A stretch of 64,000 bases of DNA from Dehalococcoidales bacterium (GTDB lineage Bacteria > Chloroflexota > Dehalococcoidia > Dehalococcoidales > RBG-16-60-22). The number at the start of each line of letters is the position of its first letter. The first letter of the stretch is position 1. The stretch is taken from positions 7,659 through 71,658 of the forward strand of contig JADHXF010000002.1 of the NCBI GenBank assembly GCA_016783105.1, in the 5' to 3' direction. The position numbers were made by a program, and so were the translations under genes. Positions 1 through 7,996 of the stretch are shown piece after piece. A model generated the notes under the pieces. That model was not told the DNA's origin, did not search any database, and saw only the letters and a program-made list of their open reading frames with translations.

Positions 1-911
1 GTTCGCTGGGGAGCCATATTGAGCAGGAAAGGGCCGACGTTATGCTGCGTATCGCCGCCGTGGCCGCCCGGGATGGCGATGTCCAGCAGGTCGGGTTGAG
101 CGTGGGCAGTCGTGGAGACCTCGCTCCAGTCCAGCAGCTCCACCAGGAGGTAGAGCATCTGTCGCATCATGCCGCGGCACTGCTTTCAGCACCAAAAGCC
201 AGGGGCGGTGAATACACGGTGGTCCTGGACCCGGTGCTGGCCGGTGTCTTTGTCCATGAAGCCTTCGGCCATCTGTCTGAATCAGACTTTGTCTATGAGA
301 ACGACCGCATGCGTGAGCTTATGACGCTGGGAAAACAGTTCGGCAGCCGTGAGCTCAATATCGTGGACACGGCGGCATTGCCTGGACTTCGCGGCAGTTA
401 TAAATATGACGATGAAGGCGTGCCGGCCACCAAAACATATTTTATAAGGGAAGGTAAGCTGGTGGGCAGGCTTCACTCAAGGGAGACGGCGGCCAAGATG
501 AAGGAAAAGCCCACCGCCAATGCCCGTGCCATCAACTACCGCTACCCTCCCATCGTCCGCATGAGCAATACCTATATTGAGCCGGGTGCGGTGTCTTTTG
601 AGGATATGATCAGTGACATTAAAGAGGGAATCTATGCCAGGAACTGGTACGGCGGCACCACGAGCATGGAAATGTTCACCTTCTCTGCCGGTGAGGCGTA
701 TATGATCCGCAATGGTAAAATCGCCGAGGCAGTGCGGCCGGTGGTGCTGACCGGCAACGTTTTTGACACGCTGAAAAATATTGACGCCATTGGCGATGAC
801 CTTGGTATGAACCAGGGAGGTGGCTGTGGTAAGGGAGGGCAGGCGCCACTGCCGGTGGCCAACGGCAGTCCTCATATACGGCTCCGGCGCTGCCTGGTAG
901 GAGGTCAGTAA
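1..911 (+). CDS. tldD: TldD metalloprotease subunit, 5' end outside the window
   Basis: This is the C-terminal part of a TldD/PmbA-family zinc metalloprotease, the catalytic half of the TldD-TldE complex that trims unfolded peptides and peptide-derived natural products. The frame is open from base 3 with no stop upstream of the first internal Met at 42, so the true start lies left of the window. The HExxxH zinc motif (HEAFGH) is encoded near base 255, and the glycine-rich TldD ending (CGKGGQ) precedes the stop. The next gene, one base downstream, is its usual partner tldE, so the two are co-transcribed. The substrate cannot be read from the sequence; no precursor peptide gene is adjacent within the window. 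Confidence 0.93.
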   Translation, partial: SLGSHIEQERADVMLRIAAVAARDGDVQQVGLSVGSRGDLAPVQQLHQEVEHLSHHAAALLSAPKARGGEYTVVLDPVLAGVFVHEAFGHLSESDFVYENDRMRELMTLGKQFGSRELNIVDTAALPGLRGSYKYDDEGVPATKTYFIREGKLVGRLHSRETAAKMKEKPTANARAINYRYPPIVRMSNTYIEPGAVSFEDMISDIKEGIYARNWYGGTTSMEMFTFSAGEAYMIRNGKIAEAVRPVVLTGNVFDTLKNIDAIGDDLGMNQGGGCGKGGQAPLPVANGSPHIRLRRCLVGGQ

Positions 912-912
912 G

Positions 913-2217
913 GTGGAAGAGATACTGATTCAGGCGAAAAAGGTGGCCGGGGAAGCGGAGGTATTTTCCGTCTCCTCGGAGGAAACCCAGGTTCACTTCG
1001 AGGCCAATCGGCTGAAACATCTCCAGACCAAACAGCAGACCAGCGTGGCGCTGCGCATCATTCATCAGGGCAGAGTCGGTTACGCGGTTACCACCAACCC
1101 TGATGACTATCCAGACCTGGTTGACAACGCCGTTGAGACGGCGCAATTTGGCGTGACGGCCAGGTTCGAGCTGCCGTCGGCGAACTCATATCCGCAGATT
1201 GAGGTTTTCAGCGCCGATGTTGAACCAGTACCCGTGGAAGCAATGGTTACGCTCGGGGAAGGGCTTATTTCCGCAGTTACGCGGCACACTCCAGGTATCA
1301 TCTGTGAGGCGGAGGTGGCCAAGGAAGTGGTTTCGGTGCGGCTGTTGAACTCTCGTGGCGGACAGGCGGAGTACCGTAAAAGCTATTTCAGCTTTGGCAT
1401 TGAGGGCAGCCTGATAAAAGACACCGATATGCTTTTCGTTGGGGACAGTGTCAGCTCGTGCCAGCCGGTACTGGAGCCAGGCGCGGTAACTGACAACGTG
1501 CTGCAGCAACTGGAGATGGCAAAAGAGCAGGCAAAAGTGCCCACAAAATCGCTGCCGGTAATCTTCACCCCGCATGGGGTGGCCAGCGCCCTCGTCATGC
1601 CGCTGATGGCGGCCTTCAATGGCAAGACGGTTCTTGAAGGGGCTTCCCCGATCGGGCAAAAGCTCGGTGAAAAGGTCTTTGATAAAAAATTACAGCTATG
1701 GGATGACCCGACGGTCGCTTTCCGGCCGGGCAGCCGTCCCTGCGATGATGAAGGTGTGCCCAGCCAGCGCACCCCGCTTATAGAAGCCGGGAAAGTGGCC
1801 AGCTTTCTCTACGACCTTCAGACCGCCGCTCTGGCCAGAACCAGCAGCACCGGCAATGGCAGCCGGGGTCATGGCGGATTGCCAGCGCCCTCTCCGAGTG
1901 CTTTTGTCATCGCTCCGGGCAGCACCACGCTGGATGAAATGGTCCGGGATATAAAGGAGGGGCTGGTGGTAGAGCAGCTTATGGGTGCGGGGCAGGGAAA
2001 CATTCTGGGTGGCGATTTCAGCGGCAATGTCCTGCTCGGTTACAAGGTGGAAAATGGTAAAATAGTGGGCAGGGTGAAAGATACCATGGTTTCGGGGAAT
2101 GTCTATCAGGCGCTGAAGGAAATCGTCGCCCTTGGCCGCGATACCAGGTGGGTGGGGGGCTTTTTGCAGACCCCGCATATATACTGTCCCGGCATATCGG
2201 TGGCCAGCAAGGGATAG
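913..2217 (+). CDS. tldE: TldE/PmbA protease partner subunit
   Basis: This 434-residue protein is the TldE (PmbA) partner of the protease complex. It shows the family fold but, as expected for TldE, has no HExxxH zinc motif; catalysis would come from TldD. Translation starts at a GTG one base after the tldD stop, with an AGGAGG-like stretch inside the end of tldD (898-904), which implies translational coupling. The C-terminal glycine-rich segment and full length match the family. It most likely processes a peptide together with TldD in the cytoplasm. Confidence 0.92.
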   Translation: MEEILIQAKKVAGEAEVFSVSSEETQVHFEANRLKHLQTKQQTSVALRIIHQGRVGYAVTTNPDDYPDLVDNAVETAQFGVTARFELPSANSYPQIEVFSADVEPVPVEAMVTLGEGLISAVTRHTPGIICEAEVAKEVVSVRLLNSRGGQAEYRKSYFSFGIEGSLIKDTDMLFVGDSVSSCQPVLEPGAVTDNVLQQLEMAKEQAKVPTKSLPVIFTPHGVASALVMPLMAAFNGKTVLEGASPIGQKLGEKVFDKKLQLWDDPTVAFRPGSRPCDDEGVPSQRTPLIEAGKVASFLYDLQTAALARTSSTGNGSRGHGGLPAPSPSAFVIAPGSTTLDEMVRDIKEGLVVEQLMGAGQGNILGGDFSGNVLLGYKVENGKIVGRVKDTMVSGNVYQALKEIVALGRDTRWVGGFLQTPHIYCPGISVASKG

Positions 2218-2243
2218 ATTGCCTGTCAAGAGGAGCAAAAACC

Positions 2244-2795
2244 ATGAATGAGAGTTGGTATGACACAGCGCAAATCTGCACTAATGGACACGTGATAAAT
2301 TGGATGTCAGTCTCAAGACCTGACTATAATAGAGGGTTCTGTGGTAAGTGTGGAGCATCAACCGTTACCAATTGTCAATATTGTAATGCTAAGATAATGG
2401 GCTACTATCATGTAGGACGCTTTACAATTGAGGAACATAAAAAAAGAATGCGTGAGATACTGCACCCACTACCTAATGCTACACTTGATTATAATACTGG
2501 TTTAACACTGCCAAGCTTCTGCTCTGGCTGTGGCAAACCCTATCCATGGACAGAAACAAAACTCAAGGCAGCGCAAGAATTATCCGACGAGATTGAAAAT
2601 TTAAGTCCAGAAGAACGTGAGATGCTGAAGAAAAGCCTTGATGATATTGTACGGGACACGCCTCAAACCACTGTGGCAGCAACTCGATTCAAAAAGCTTG
2701 TTACTAAGGCCGGACCGGTTGTAGCAGACGGCTTTAGGAAAATTCTGGTAGATGTTTTGAGCGAAACAGCCAAGAAAATAATCTGGCCTTCTTAA
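2244..2795 (+). CDS. DUF2321 zinc-ribbon protein
   Basis: A 183-residue protein of the DUF2321 type, function unknown. I chose the ATG at 2244 because it follows a GAGGAG ribosome site; an upstream in-frame start at 2148 would overlap tldE. The N-terminal third holds CxNGHVIN, CGKCGA and CxYC motifs and a fourth pair SGCGKP lies near residue 90, so it should bind two zinc ions. The C-terminal half looks helical and amphipathic. The gene is visibly more AT-rich than tldDE on its left and the PAC2 gene on its right, and is followed by a palindromic repeat element, suggesting later insertion. Members of this family are scattered and often sit in accessory regions. Confidence 0.75.
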   Translation: MNESWYDTAQICTNGHVINWMSVSRPDYNRGFCGKCGASTVTNCQYCNAKIMGYYHVGRFTIEEHKKRMREILHPLPNATLDYNTGLTLPSFCSGCGKPYPWTETKLKAAQELSDEIENLSPEEREMLKKSLDDIVRDTPQTTVAATRFKKLVTKAGPVVADGFRKILVDVLSETAKKIIWPS

Positions 2796-2799
2796 AGTA

Positions 2800-2890
2800 A
2801 GGGGAGTCCAAGAGGGGCGAAGCCCCTCTAACCAATCTTCCCCTTCCCCTTATCGAAGGGGAAGGGGATAAAGGGGATGAGGTTACCTTA
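2800..2890. repeat. Palindromic repeat element, copy 1
   Basis: The segment starts with GGGGAGTCCAAGAGGGGC and forms two strong hairpins: 8-bp arms around a GAA loop at 2811-2829, and 12-bp perfect arms around an ATCG loop at 2840-2867. The same lead sequence, GGGAGTCCAAGAGGGG, recurs at 39572 with a similar two-hairpin layout. It behaves like a REP-type intergenic element; it may also act as a terminator for the DUF2321 gene although there is no clean U-run. Confidence 0.6.
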
Positions 2891-2924
2891 TAAAACTTAG
2901 TACAATATAGAGAGGTGTGGTGAA

Positions 2925-3719
2925 ATGAAGGGGTTAGTCAATCTTAAAGCTCGTCCCAGGTTAAATTCACCGAATATGCTCGCCGCCTGGCCGGGCGTCG
3001 GGAACGTTGCCGTGATTGTGGCCACCTATCTCCTGAGAAAGCTGAAATTCAAGGAGCTTGGCGAGGTTGAACCGTCTTACTTCTTTGACCCTGTCGGCGT
3101 GGTGGTCAAAGATAACGTGGTTGAGGAGCCCAAGTTCCCGCAGAGCAAGTTCTACTACTGGAAGAACAAAAGTGGCGAAAATGACCTCATCGTATTCATT
3201 GGCGAGGACCAGCCGGCGGCCAAAGGATATGAGCTGGCCAACTGCGTCCTTGATGTTGCGGAGAGGTTCAAGGCGTTGAGGGTATTTACCTGTGCCGCGG
3301 CCATGACCCGCATTCATCACACCGAATCGCCCGGAGTGCTGGGCGTGGCCACCAACCCGTCGGCGGCGGTCATTTTTAAAAAGTACAACCTGATGAATGC
3401 CGGCAATCTGCAAATCGCGGGCCTGAACGGGTTGCTGCTGGGGGTGGCCAAGGAACGGGAGATTGATGGCATCTGCCTGCTCGGGGAGGTACCCGTTTAT
3501 GCCACCCGTATTCAGAACCCGATGGCGGCACTGGCGGTACTCGAGGTGATGACCACGATGCTGGATGTGGAAGTTGACCTTGATGAACTGGCGCAACTGG
3601 CGGTGGAAACAAAGCAGAGGATGAAGCAGGTGGCCTCGCAGGCGATGGGCGAGTATATTGACTATTTCACCGAGCCGATATGGGAGCGCGACGAGGAAGA
3701 GGACGACGAGGAGGAGTAA
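2925..3719 (+). CDS. PAC2 family (proteasome-assembly-chaperone-like) protein
   Basis: The 264-residue product belongs to the PAC2/COG2047-like family found in Archaea, Actinobacteria and Chloroflexota. The N-terminal AAWPGVGNVA segment and the central GLNGLLLG-type loop fit the family core. The last 15 residues are almost all Asp/Glu, an acidic tail that could mediate protein contacts. In organisms without a proteasome its role is unknown; no proteasome subunit is in this window. It is followed after 17 bases by a GNAT gene and then mtnA on the same strand. The preceding GAGAGG provides the ribosome site. Confidence 0.75.
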   Translation: MKGLVNLKARPRLNSPNMLAAWPGVGNVAVIVATYLLRKLKFKELGEVEPSYFFDPVGVVVKDNVVEEPKFPQSKFYYWKNKSGENDLIVFIGEDQPAAKGYELANCVLDVAERFKALRVFTCAAAMTRIHHTESPGVLGVATNPSAAVIFKKYNLMNAGNLQIAGLNGLLLGVAKEREIDGICLLGEVPVYATRIQNPMAALAVLEVMTTMLDVEVDLDELAQLAVETKQRMKQVASQAMGEYIDYFTEPIWERDEEEDDEEE

Positions 3720-3736
3720 TCTGAGGTCAGGGTGTT

Positions 3737-4258
3737 ATGCTTGGCACCAAAGTCAGACTGCGCGAAAAGAAGCTAAAAGACGCTCGCAATGATTACCGTT
3801 GGCAGACCAATCCGGAGCTGGTCCGGCTTGACGCTATGCCCCTGCTGACCATCTCTTTTCCCAGATATCTGGTCGATTACACGGCGGTGCTGTGCAATCC
3901 TTCCCCGAAGCGTCAGACCTTCGCCATAGAGACCTTTGACGGCAGGCACATCGGCAACTGCGTGTATTACAATATCGATGAAAAGAAGGGTGAGGCGGAG
4001 GTGGGAATCATGATCGGTGAGCGTGACTGCTGGGACAAGGGTTACGGCACCGATGCCGTGGCCGCACTCGCGGATTATATTTTTCATGAGACAGGTCTGC
4101 AACGAATCCACCTGAAGACCCTGGACTGGAACGAGCGAGCGCAGCGGTGCTTTCTCAAATGTGGCTTCATACCCTGTAGGCAAATGATGAAGAATGGGCA
4201 TCAATTTTTGCTCATGGAGATAAAAAGAGAAAACTGGCAAAAAGGACGGGAAGATTAA
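3737..4258 (+). CDS. GNAT acetyltransferase, RimJ/RimL type
   Basis: A 173-residue acetyltransferase of the RimJ/RimL branch. The acetyl-CoA loop appears as DKGYGTDAV around residue 98, followed by the usual helix and the WNERAQRCFLKCGF segment that closes the fold. Such enzymes acetylate N-termini of ribosomal proteins or small molecules; the substrate here cannot be told. It lies between the PAC2 gene and mtnA with short spacers, so it is probably part of the same transcript. Confidence 0.82.
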   Translation: MLGTKVRLREKKLKDARNDYRWQTNPELVRLDAMPLLTISFPRYLVDYTAVLCNPSPKRQTFAIETFDGRHIGNCVYYNIDEKKGEAEVGIMIGERDCWDKGYGTDAVAALADYIFHETGLQRIHLKTLDWNERAQRCFLKCGFIPCRQMMKNGHQFLLMEIKRENWQKGRED

Positions 4259-4267
4259 GGGAGCAAT

Positions 4268-5308
4268 TTGTTGAAAACTATTTATACTTCGCCGATAGAC
4301 TGGCTGGGCGACCGTGTGCGTATCCTTGACCAGAGCCGGCTACCTGGAGAAGAGGTCTATGTGGAGCTGGAAGACTACCGTGAGGTTGCCTCAGCCATCA
4401 CAGAATTGAAAATAAGGGGTGCGCCGGCCATCGGGATAGCTGGAGCTTATGGAATCGCCCTCGGGGGGTTAAAAGTTGAATCTGAGCAGGAGGGCGAATT
4501 CCGGAAAAAACTTGACGCTGTGATGGCCACCATCGCTGCCACCCGCCCCACCGCCCGCAACCTCTTCTGGGCGATTCAGCGCATGCAGAAGGTGGCTGAG
4601 TCCAGTAATGACGTTAAAAGAATAAAGTCGGCGCTGGTTGATGAGGCGGTTAAAATACATAATGAAGAGAAGGAGGCCACGCGGCAGTTGAGCCTGCTTG
4701 GGGTTGAGCTTATCCGGGATGGGGATACCGTTCTGGTACACTGCAACGCTGGACCGCTGGCCACCGCCGGCTACGGCACGGCGCTGGGCATAATTTTGTT
4801 TGCCAGAGAGCAGGGGAAGAAGATTAAGGTAATTGCCACGGAGACGCGCCCCGTGCTGCAGGGGGCAAGGCTTACCGCCTGGGAACTGAAGAAAGCCGGC
4901 GTTCCGGTGACGCTGATTGCCGACTCCATGGCGGGTTCTTTTATGCAGCGGGGTAAAATAAACTGTGTTATCGTTGGGGCCGACCGCATTGCTGCCAACG
5001 GGGACACGGCCAACAAAATCGGCACCTATACCCTGGCGGTGCTGGCTAAAGAAAACAACGTCCCGTTTTACGTTGCCGCCCCCACCTCCACCATAGACCC
5101 CACCCTCGCCTCCGGCGAACAAGTCCCCATCGAGCAGAGGAAGCCGGAGGAGATAACCCATATCAGGGGCGTGCGCATCGCGCCGGAAGGCGTTGCGGTA
5201 CTGAATCCCGCCTTTGACGTCACCCCCCATAAATATATCACCGCCATCATCACGGAGAAGGGGATAATCAGGGAGCCGTTCGGGGAGGGGATAAGGGGGG
5301 TAACATAA
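4268..5308 (+). CDS. mtnA: S-methyl-5-thioribose-1-phosphate isomerase
   Basis: MtnA converts 5-methylthioribose-1-phosphate to 5-methylthioribulose-1-phosphate in methionine salvage. The 346-residue product carries the eIF2B-like fold: an N-terminal IRGAPAIGIAGA segment, a catalytic Cys in VLVHCNAG near residue 160, and the GADRIAANGDTANKIGT signature near residue 240. The start is TTG at 4268 (a second TTG follows at 4271) behind AAGGGAG. mtnP lies downstream, but an AT-rich two-gene insert now separates them. The stop overlaps the next ATG by one base. Some members act on ribose-1,5-bisphosphate instead. Confidence 0.93.
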   Translation: MLKTIYTSPIDWLGDRVRILDQSRLPGEEVYVELEDYREVASAITELKIRGAPAIGIAGAYGIALGGLKVESEQEGEFRKKLDAVMATIAATRPTARNLFWAIQRMQKVAESSNDVKRIKSALVDEAVKIHNEEKEATRQLSLLGVELIRDGDTVLVHCNAGPLATAGYGTALGIILFAREQGKKIKVIATETRPVLQGARLTAWELKKAGVPVTLIADSMAGSFMQRGKINCVIVGADRIAANGDTANKIGTYTLAVLAKENNVPFYVAAPTSTIDPTLASGEQVPIEQRKPEEITHIRGVRIAPEGVAVLNPAFDVTPHKYITAIITEKGIIREPFGEGIRGVT

Positions 5309-6120
5309 TGCCGACGGGTGATATGGTAATTGGGGCGGACGGGGCTGTAGCTATTAAAATAGGGCGCTGGGCAAAAGATAAACTATTCTATGTAAAAAAA
5401 TTCTGTGACGTTTTCAATTTAGGCATGAAAAATAAATGGGAGACGAGAACATACGTAGACCTATTTTCTGGTCCTGGAATTTGCGTTGTTGAAGAAACAG
5501 GAGAAGAGATTCCAGGTTCACCTGTTATAGCACTACAATGCAGACTCCCATTTACTCACTACTTTTTTAACGATTTAGAGGTTGAGTTTATTAAAGCCTT
5601 GGAATCGAGGATAACACCATGTGAATTTGCGAAGGTGAATTTTAATAACAAAGATTGTAACTTAGTAGTCGATGATTTATTAGAGGAACTTCCTGATAAT
5701 TCATTGGACTTCTGTTTTGTGGATCCTCTAAATTATGAAATTGGATTTAATTCTATACGGAAACTTTCTGAGCATAGGAATATGGATCTTCTAATCACTT
5801 TTCACGTTGGCATTTTCAGGCGAATTGTTGATAACCCTAATTCAAGGATGAATGATTTTTTCCCTTATGTTGATTGGCAGCAAAGGTACAGAGAAGAAAT
5901 GAATCGGGGTGGAAAATTTGAACGCGTAATTCTGGATATTTATGAGGAAGGATTAAAAGATATAGGTTACAAAGTTGTTAGAGATTATATTCCAGAGAAG
6001 AATATAAGAAATGTTCTGTTATACTATTTAGTTTTTGCTAGTAAACATGAAATGGGAGCGCATTTCTGGGATGAGGTTACTAAAAGAACGGAGGCGGGGC
6101 AGTGGAGAATGCAAATTTAG
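5308..6120 (+). CDS. Three-Cys-motif partner protein TcmP
   Basis: The 270-residue product matches the TcmP family, named because it is regularly encoded next to a protein with a radical-SAM-like three-cysteine motif; the next gene fits that rule. A VDLFSGPG motif at residues 50-57 and DPLNY near 139 resemble motifs I and IV of Rossmann-fold methyltransferases, so a SAM-dependent methyl transfer to a nucleic acid is plausible but not shown. The ATG shares one base with the mtnA stop. The gene is strongly AT-rich compared with mtnA and mtnP, which points to horizontal transfer into the salvage operon. Confidence 0.82.
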   Translation: MPTGDMVIGADGAVAIKIGRWAKDKLFYVKKFCDVFNLGMKNKWETRTYVDLFSGPGICVVEETGEEIPGSPVIALQCRLPFTHYFFNDLEVEFIKALESRITPCEFAKVNFNNKDCNLVVDDLLEELPDNSLDFCFVDPLNYEIGFNSIRKLSEHRNMDLLITFHVGIFRRIVDNPNSRMNDFFPYVDWQQRYREEMNRGGKFERVILDIYEEGLKDIGYKVVRDYIPEKNIRNVLLYYLVFASKHEMGAHFWDEVTKRTEAGQWRMQI

Positions 6121-7109
6121 CAGTTCGTAAAAGAAGCGCAGAAAGGAACTCTGTTTTTTTGAAAGTATTAAATAGGGAATATGAGCAATTAAATAATACA
6201 AAAAAGATTTTAACTGAGCGGGTTAGTGATGGTTCAATAATTACAAGATTTGACAAGACTCCCATCCCTACGAAAGAGATAGACGTGGTCTGCCCACATT
6301 TCATCGAATTGAAGTGGGCATATGGCTGCCCTTTTGACTGTGCTTGGTGCTACCTAAAGGGGACTTTCAGATTTCAACCCACTAAGACTAAACCAGTAAT
6401 TAAAGATTTGAAGAAAGTAGAGTTACATACTAGAACATTTCTTGAGGAAGTCGAAACACCTGAAATACTTAATACGGGTGAGATAGCAGACTCCTTAATG
6501 GGAGAAGGTTTGAGTACGCCGTTTTCTAAATTCATTATCCCTATGTTTGAAAAGCAAGACAGACACAAAGTGCTGTTCTTAACGAAATCCGATAATATAA
6601 AAAACCTGTTAGAAATAAGTCCGCATAATCAAGTTATTGTAAGCTTCAGCCTCAACGCAGATGAAGTGGCTAAGAAGTGGGAAAATGGTGCCCCTTCTGT
6701 TGATAGGAGGATAGAGGCTGGTAGAAAGCTTAATGAGGCTGGTTACGAAGTAAGAGTGAGAATTGACCCAATGGTGCCAGTTCCAGAATGGGAAAAACTG
6801 TATATAGAACTAGTTAAGCAGCTATTTTCAAACTTTATTCCTTCTAGAATTACTCTTGGTTCACTTAGAGGACTACAAACTACCATTAATGGTAGCACCG
6901 ATAAAAGCTGGCTAGAGTATTTAAAGGAAAACTCAAACTGGGGTAAAAAAGTAGATTTCAAAACTCGTCGCGAAATGTATATTAAAATCGTTAATTATTT
7001 AAAGGAAAATTATAGTTATGATGAAGTTGCGCTTTGCAAGGAAACGTTAGCAATGTGGGGAAGTTTGGATATGGATTATAAGAAGATAAAATGTAACTGC
7101 ATCTGGTAA
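6102..7109 (+). CDS. Radical SAM protein, spore-photoproduct-lyase-like
   Basis: A 335-residue radical SAM enzyme with CxxxCxxC (CPFDCAWC, Cys76/80/83) that should hold the SAM-cleaving [4Fe-4S] cluster. The order of downstream motifs (an NTGE-x-ADSL segment, a VLFLTKS strand, SFSLNADEV, a GAPSVDRRIEA helix and IDPMVP) follows the spore photoproduct lyase group (COG1533). The cysteine that donates hydrogen in true lyases is not evident: the NTGE-x-ADSL segment has none. The start is GTG at 6102, overlapping the TcmP gene by 19 bases, so the two are translationally coupled. A cysteine pair (CNC) lies at the C-terminus. The substrate is unknown. Confidence 0.82.
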   Translation: MENANLAVRKRSAERNSVFLKVLNREYEQLNNTKKILTERVSDGSIITRFDKTPIPTKEIDVVCPHFIELKWAYGCPFDCAWCYLKGTFRFQPTKTKPVIKDLKKVELHTRTFLEEVETPEILNTGEIADSLMGEGLSTPFSKFIIPMFEKQDRHKVLFLTKSDNIKNLLEISPHNQVIVSFSLNADEVAKKWENGAPSVDRRIEAGRKLNEAGYEVRVRIDPMVPVPEWEKLYIELVKQLFSNFIPSRITLGSLRGLQTTINGSTDKSWLEYLKENSNWGKKVDFKTRREMYIKIVNYLKENYSYDEVALCKETLAMWGSLDMDYKKIKCNCIW

Positions 7110-7122
7110 AAGGAGGTCTCTC

Positions 7123-7992
7123 ATGCCACAGGCGAAGATAGCGGTAATCGGGGGGAGCGGGCTGTATGACATCGAGGGGATGAAAGATATAGAAGAGGTT
7201 GACATGCTCACGCCCTTCGGCGTAACGAGCGATAAAATCGTGGTGGGGAAACTGGGGGGGGTTGGCGTCGCCTTCCTGCCCCGGCACGGGCGGGGGCACC
7301 GCCTTCTCCCCACCGAGGTGCCCTATCAGGCCAATATCTACGCCCTGAAATCGCTGGGGGTGGAGAGGATAATCGGCATCAACTCGGTGGGCAGCCTCAA
7401 TGAGGCGTTCCAGCCCAACGACCTTTTGATTCCCGACCAGCTCATCGACCGCACCCGGTTGCGCGCCAATACCTTCTTCGGCGAGGGCATCGTCGCCCAC
7501 ATTCCCTTCGGCGAGCCGTTCTGCCCGTCTCTGAGCCAGCTGGTCTATCAGTCGGCCAAAGATTCCGGCGCCACCGTGCATAAAGGCGGCACCTGCGTGG
7601 TCATGGAGGGGCCGGCCTTCTCCACCAGAGCGGAGTCCATGCTCTACCGTTCCTGGGGGGTGGACGTCATCGGTATGACGGCGCTGCCCGAGGCCAAGCT
7701 GGCGCGGGAGGCGGAAATCTGCTACGCTGTTATTGCCTGCATCACCGACTACGACTGCTGGCACCGGGGCCATGACGCCGTTACCGCCGAGATGATAATC
7801 AGTCGCCTGCGTCAGAACATTGATACCGCCAAGCAGATTATCAAGCTGGCGGTGGGCAGGGTGGCGGAAAAACGCGATTGCGACTGCGCCACGGCATTGA
7901 GCACGGCCATAGTTACTGCACCCGATGTTATGCCCGCGGCGCAGAAGAAAAAGCTTGATTTACTCATCGGCAAATACTTGGAAAAGGATTAG
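7123..7992 (+). CDS. mtnP: 5'-methylthioadenosine phosphorylase family
   Basis: MtnP cleaves methylthioadenosine with phosphate to adenine and methylthioribose-1-phosphate, the substrate of MtnA encoded 1.8 kb upstream. The 289-residue product shows the PNP/MTAP-II features: IGGSGLYDIEG at the N-terminus, the phosphate-binding LPRHGRGH, NSVGSL, VMEGPAFSTRAE with the conserved Glu, and the MTALPEAKLARE segment. An AAAGGAGG ribosome site precedes the ATG. GC content jumps back to the chromosomal level right at this gene, marking the right edge of the AT-rich insert. Confidence 0.93.
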   Translation: MPQAKIAVIGGSGLYDIEGMKDIEEVDMLTPFGVTSDKIVVGKLGGVGVAFLPRHGRGHRLLPTEVPYQANIYALKSLGVERIIGINSVGSLNEAFQPNDLLIPDQLIDRTRLRANTFFGEGIVAHIPFGEPFCPSLSQLVYQSAKDSGATVHKGGTCVVMEGPAFSTRAESMLYRSWGVDVIGMTALPEAKLAREAEICYAVIACITDYDCWHRGHDAVTAEMIISRLRQNIDTAKQIIKLAVGRVAEKRDCDCATALSTAIVTAPDVMPAAQKKKLDLLIGKYLEKD

Positions 7993-7996
7993 CGGT

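Noticed and set aside
42..911. Complete tldD starting at 42
   Set aside because: The frame is open to base 3 and the product is too short for TldD, so the gene is cut by the window edge.
2148..2243. Upstream in-frame start for the DUF2321 gene
   Set aside because: It would overlap tldE by 70 bases without a ribosome site; ATG 2244 has GAGGAG and gives the family N-terminus.
7925..7996. Upstream start of the MetE-like gene inside mtnP
   Set aside because: The extra residues (RRRRKSLIYSS) are the antiframe of the mtnP end and unlike the family; ATG 7997 fits.
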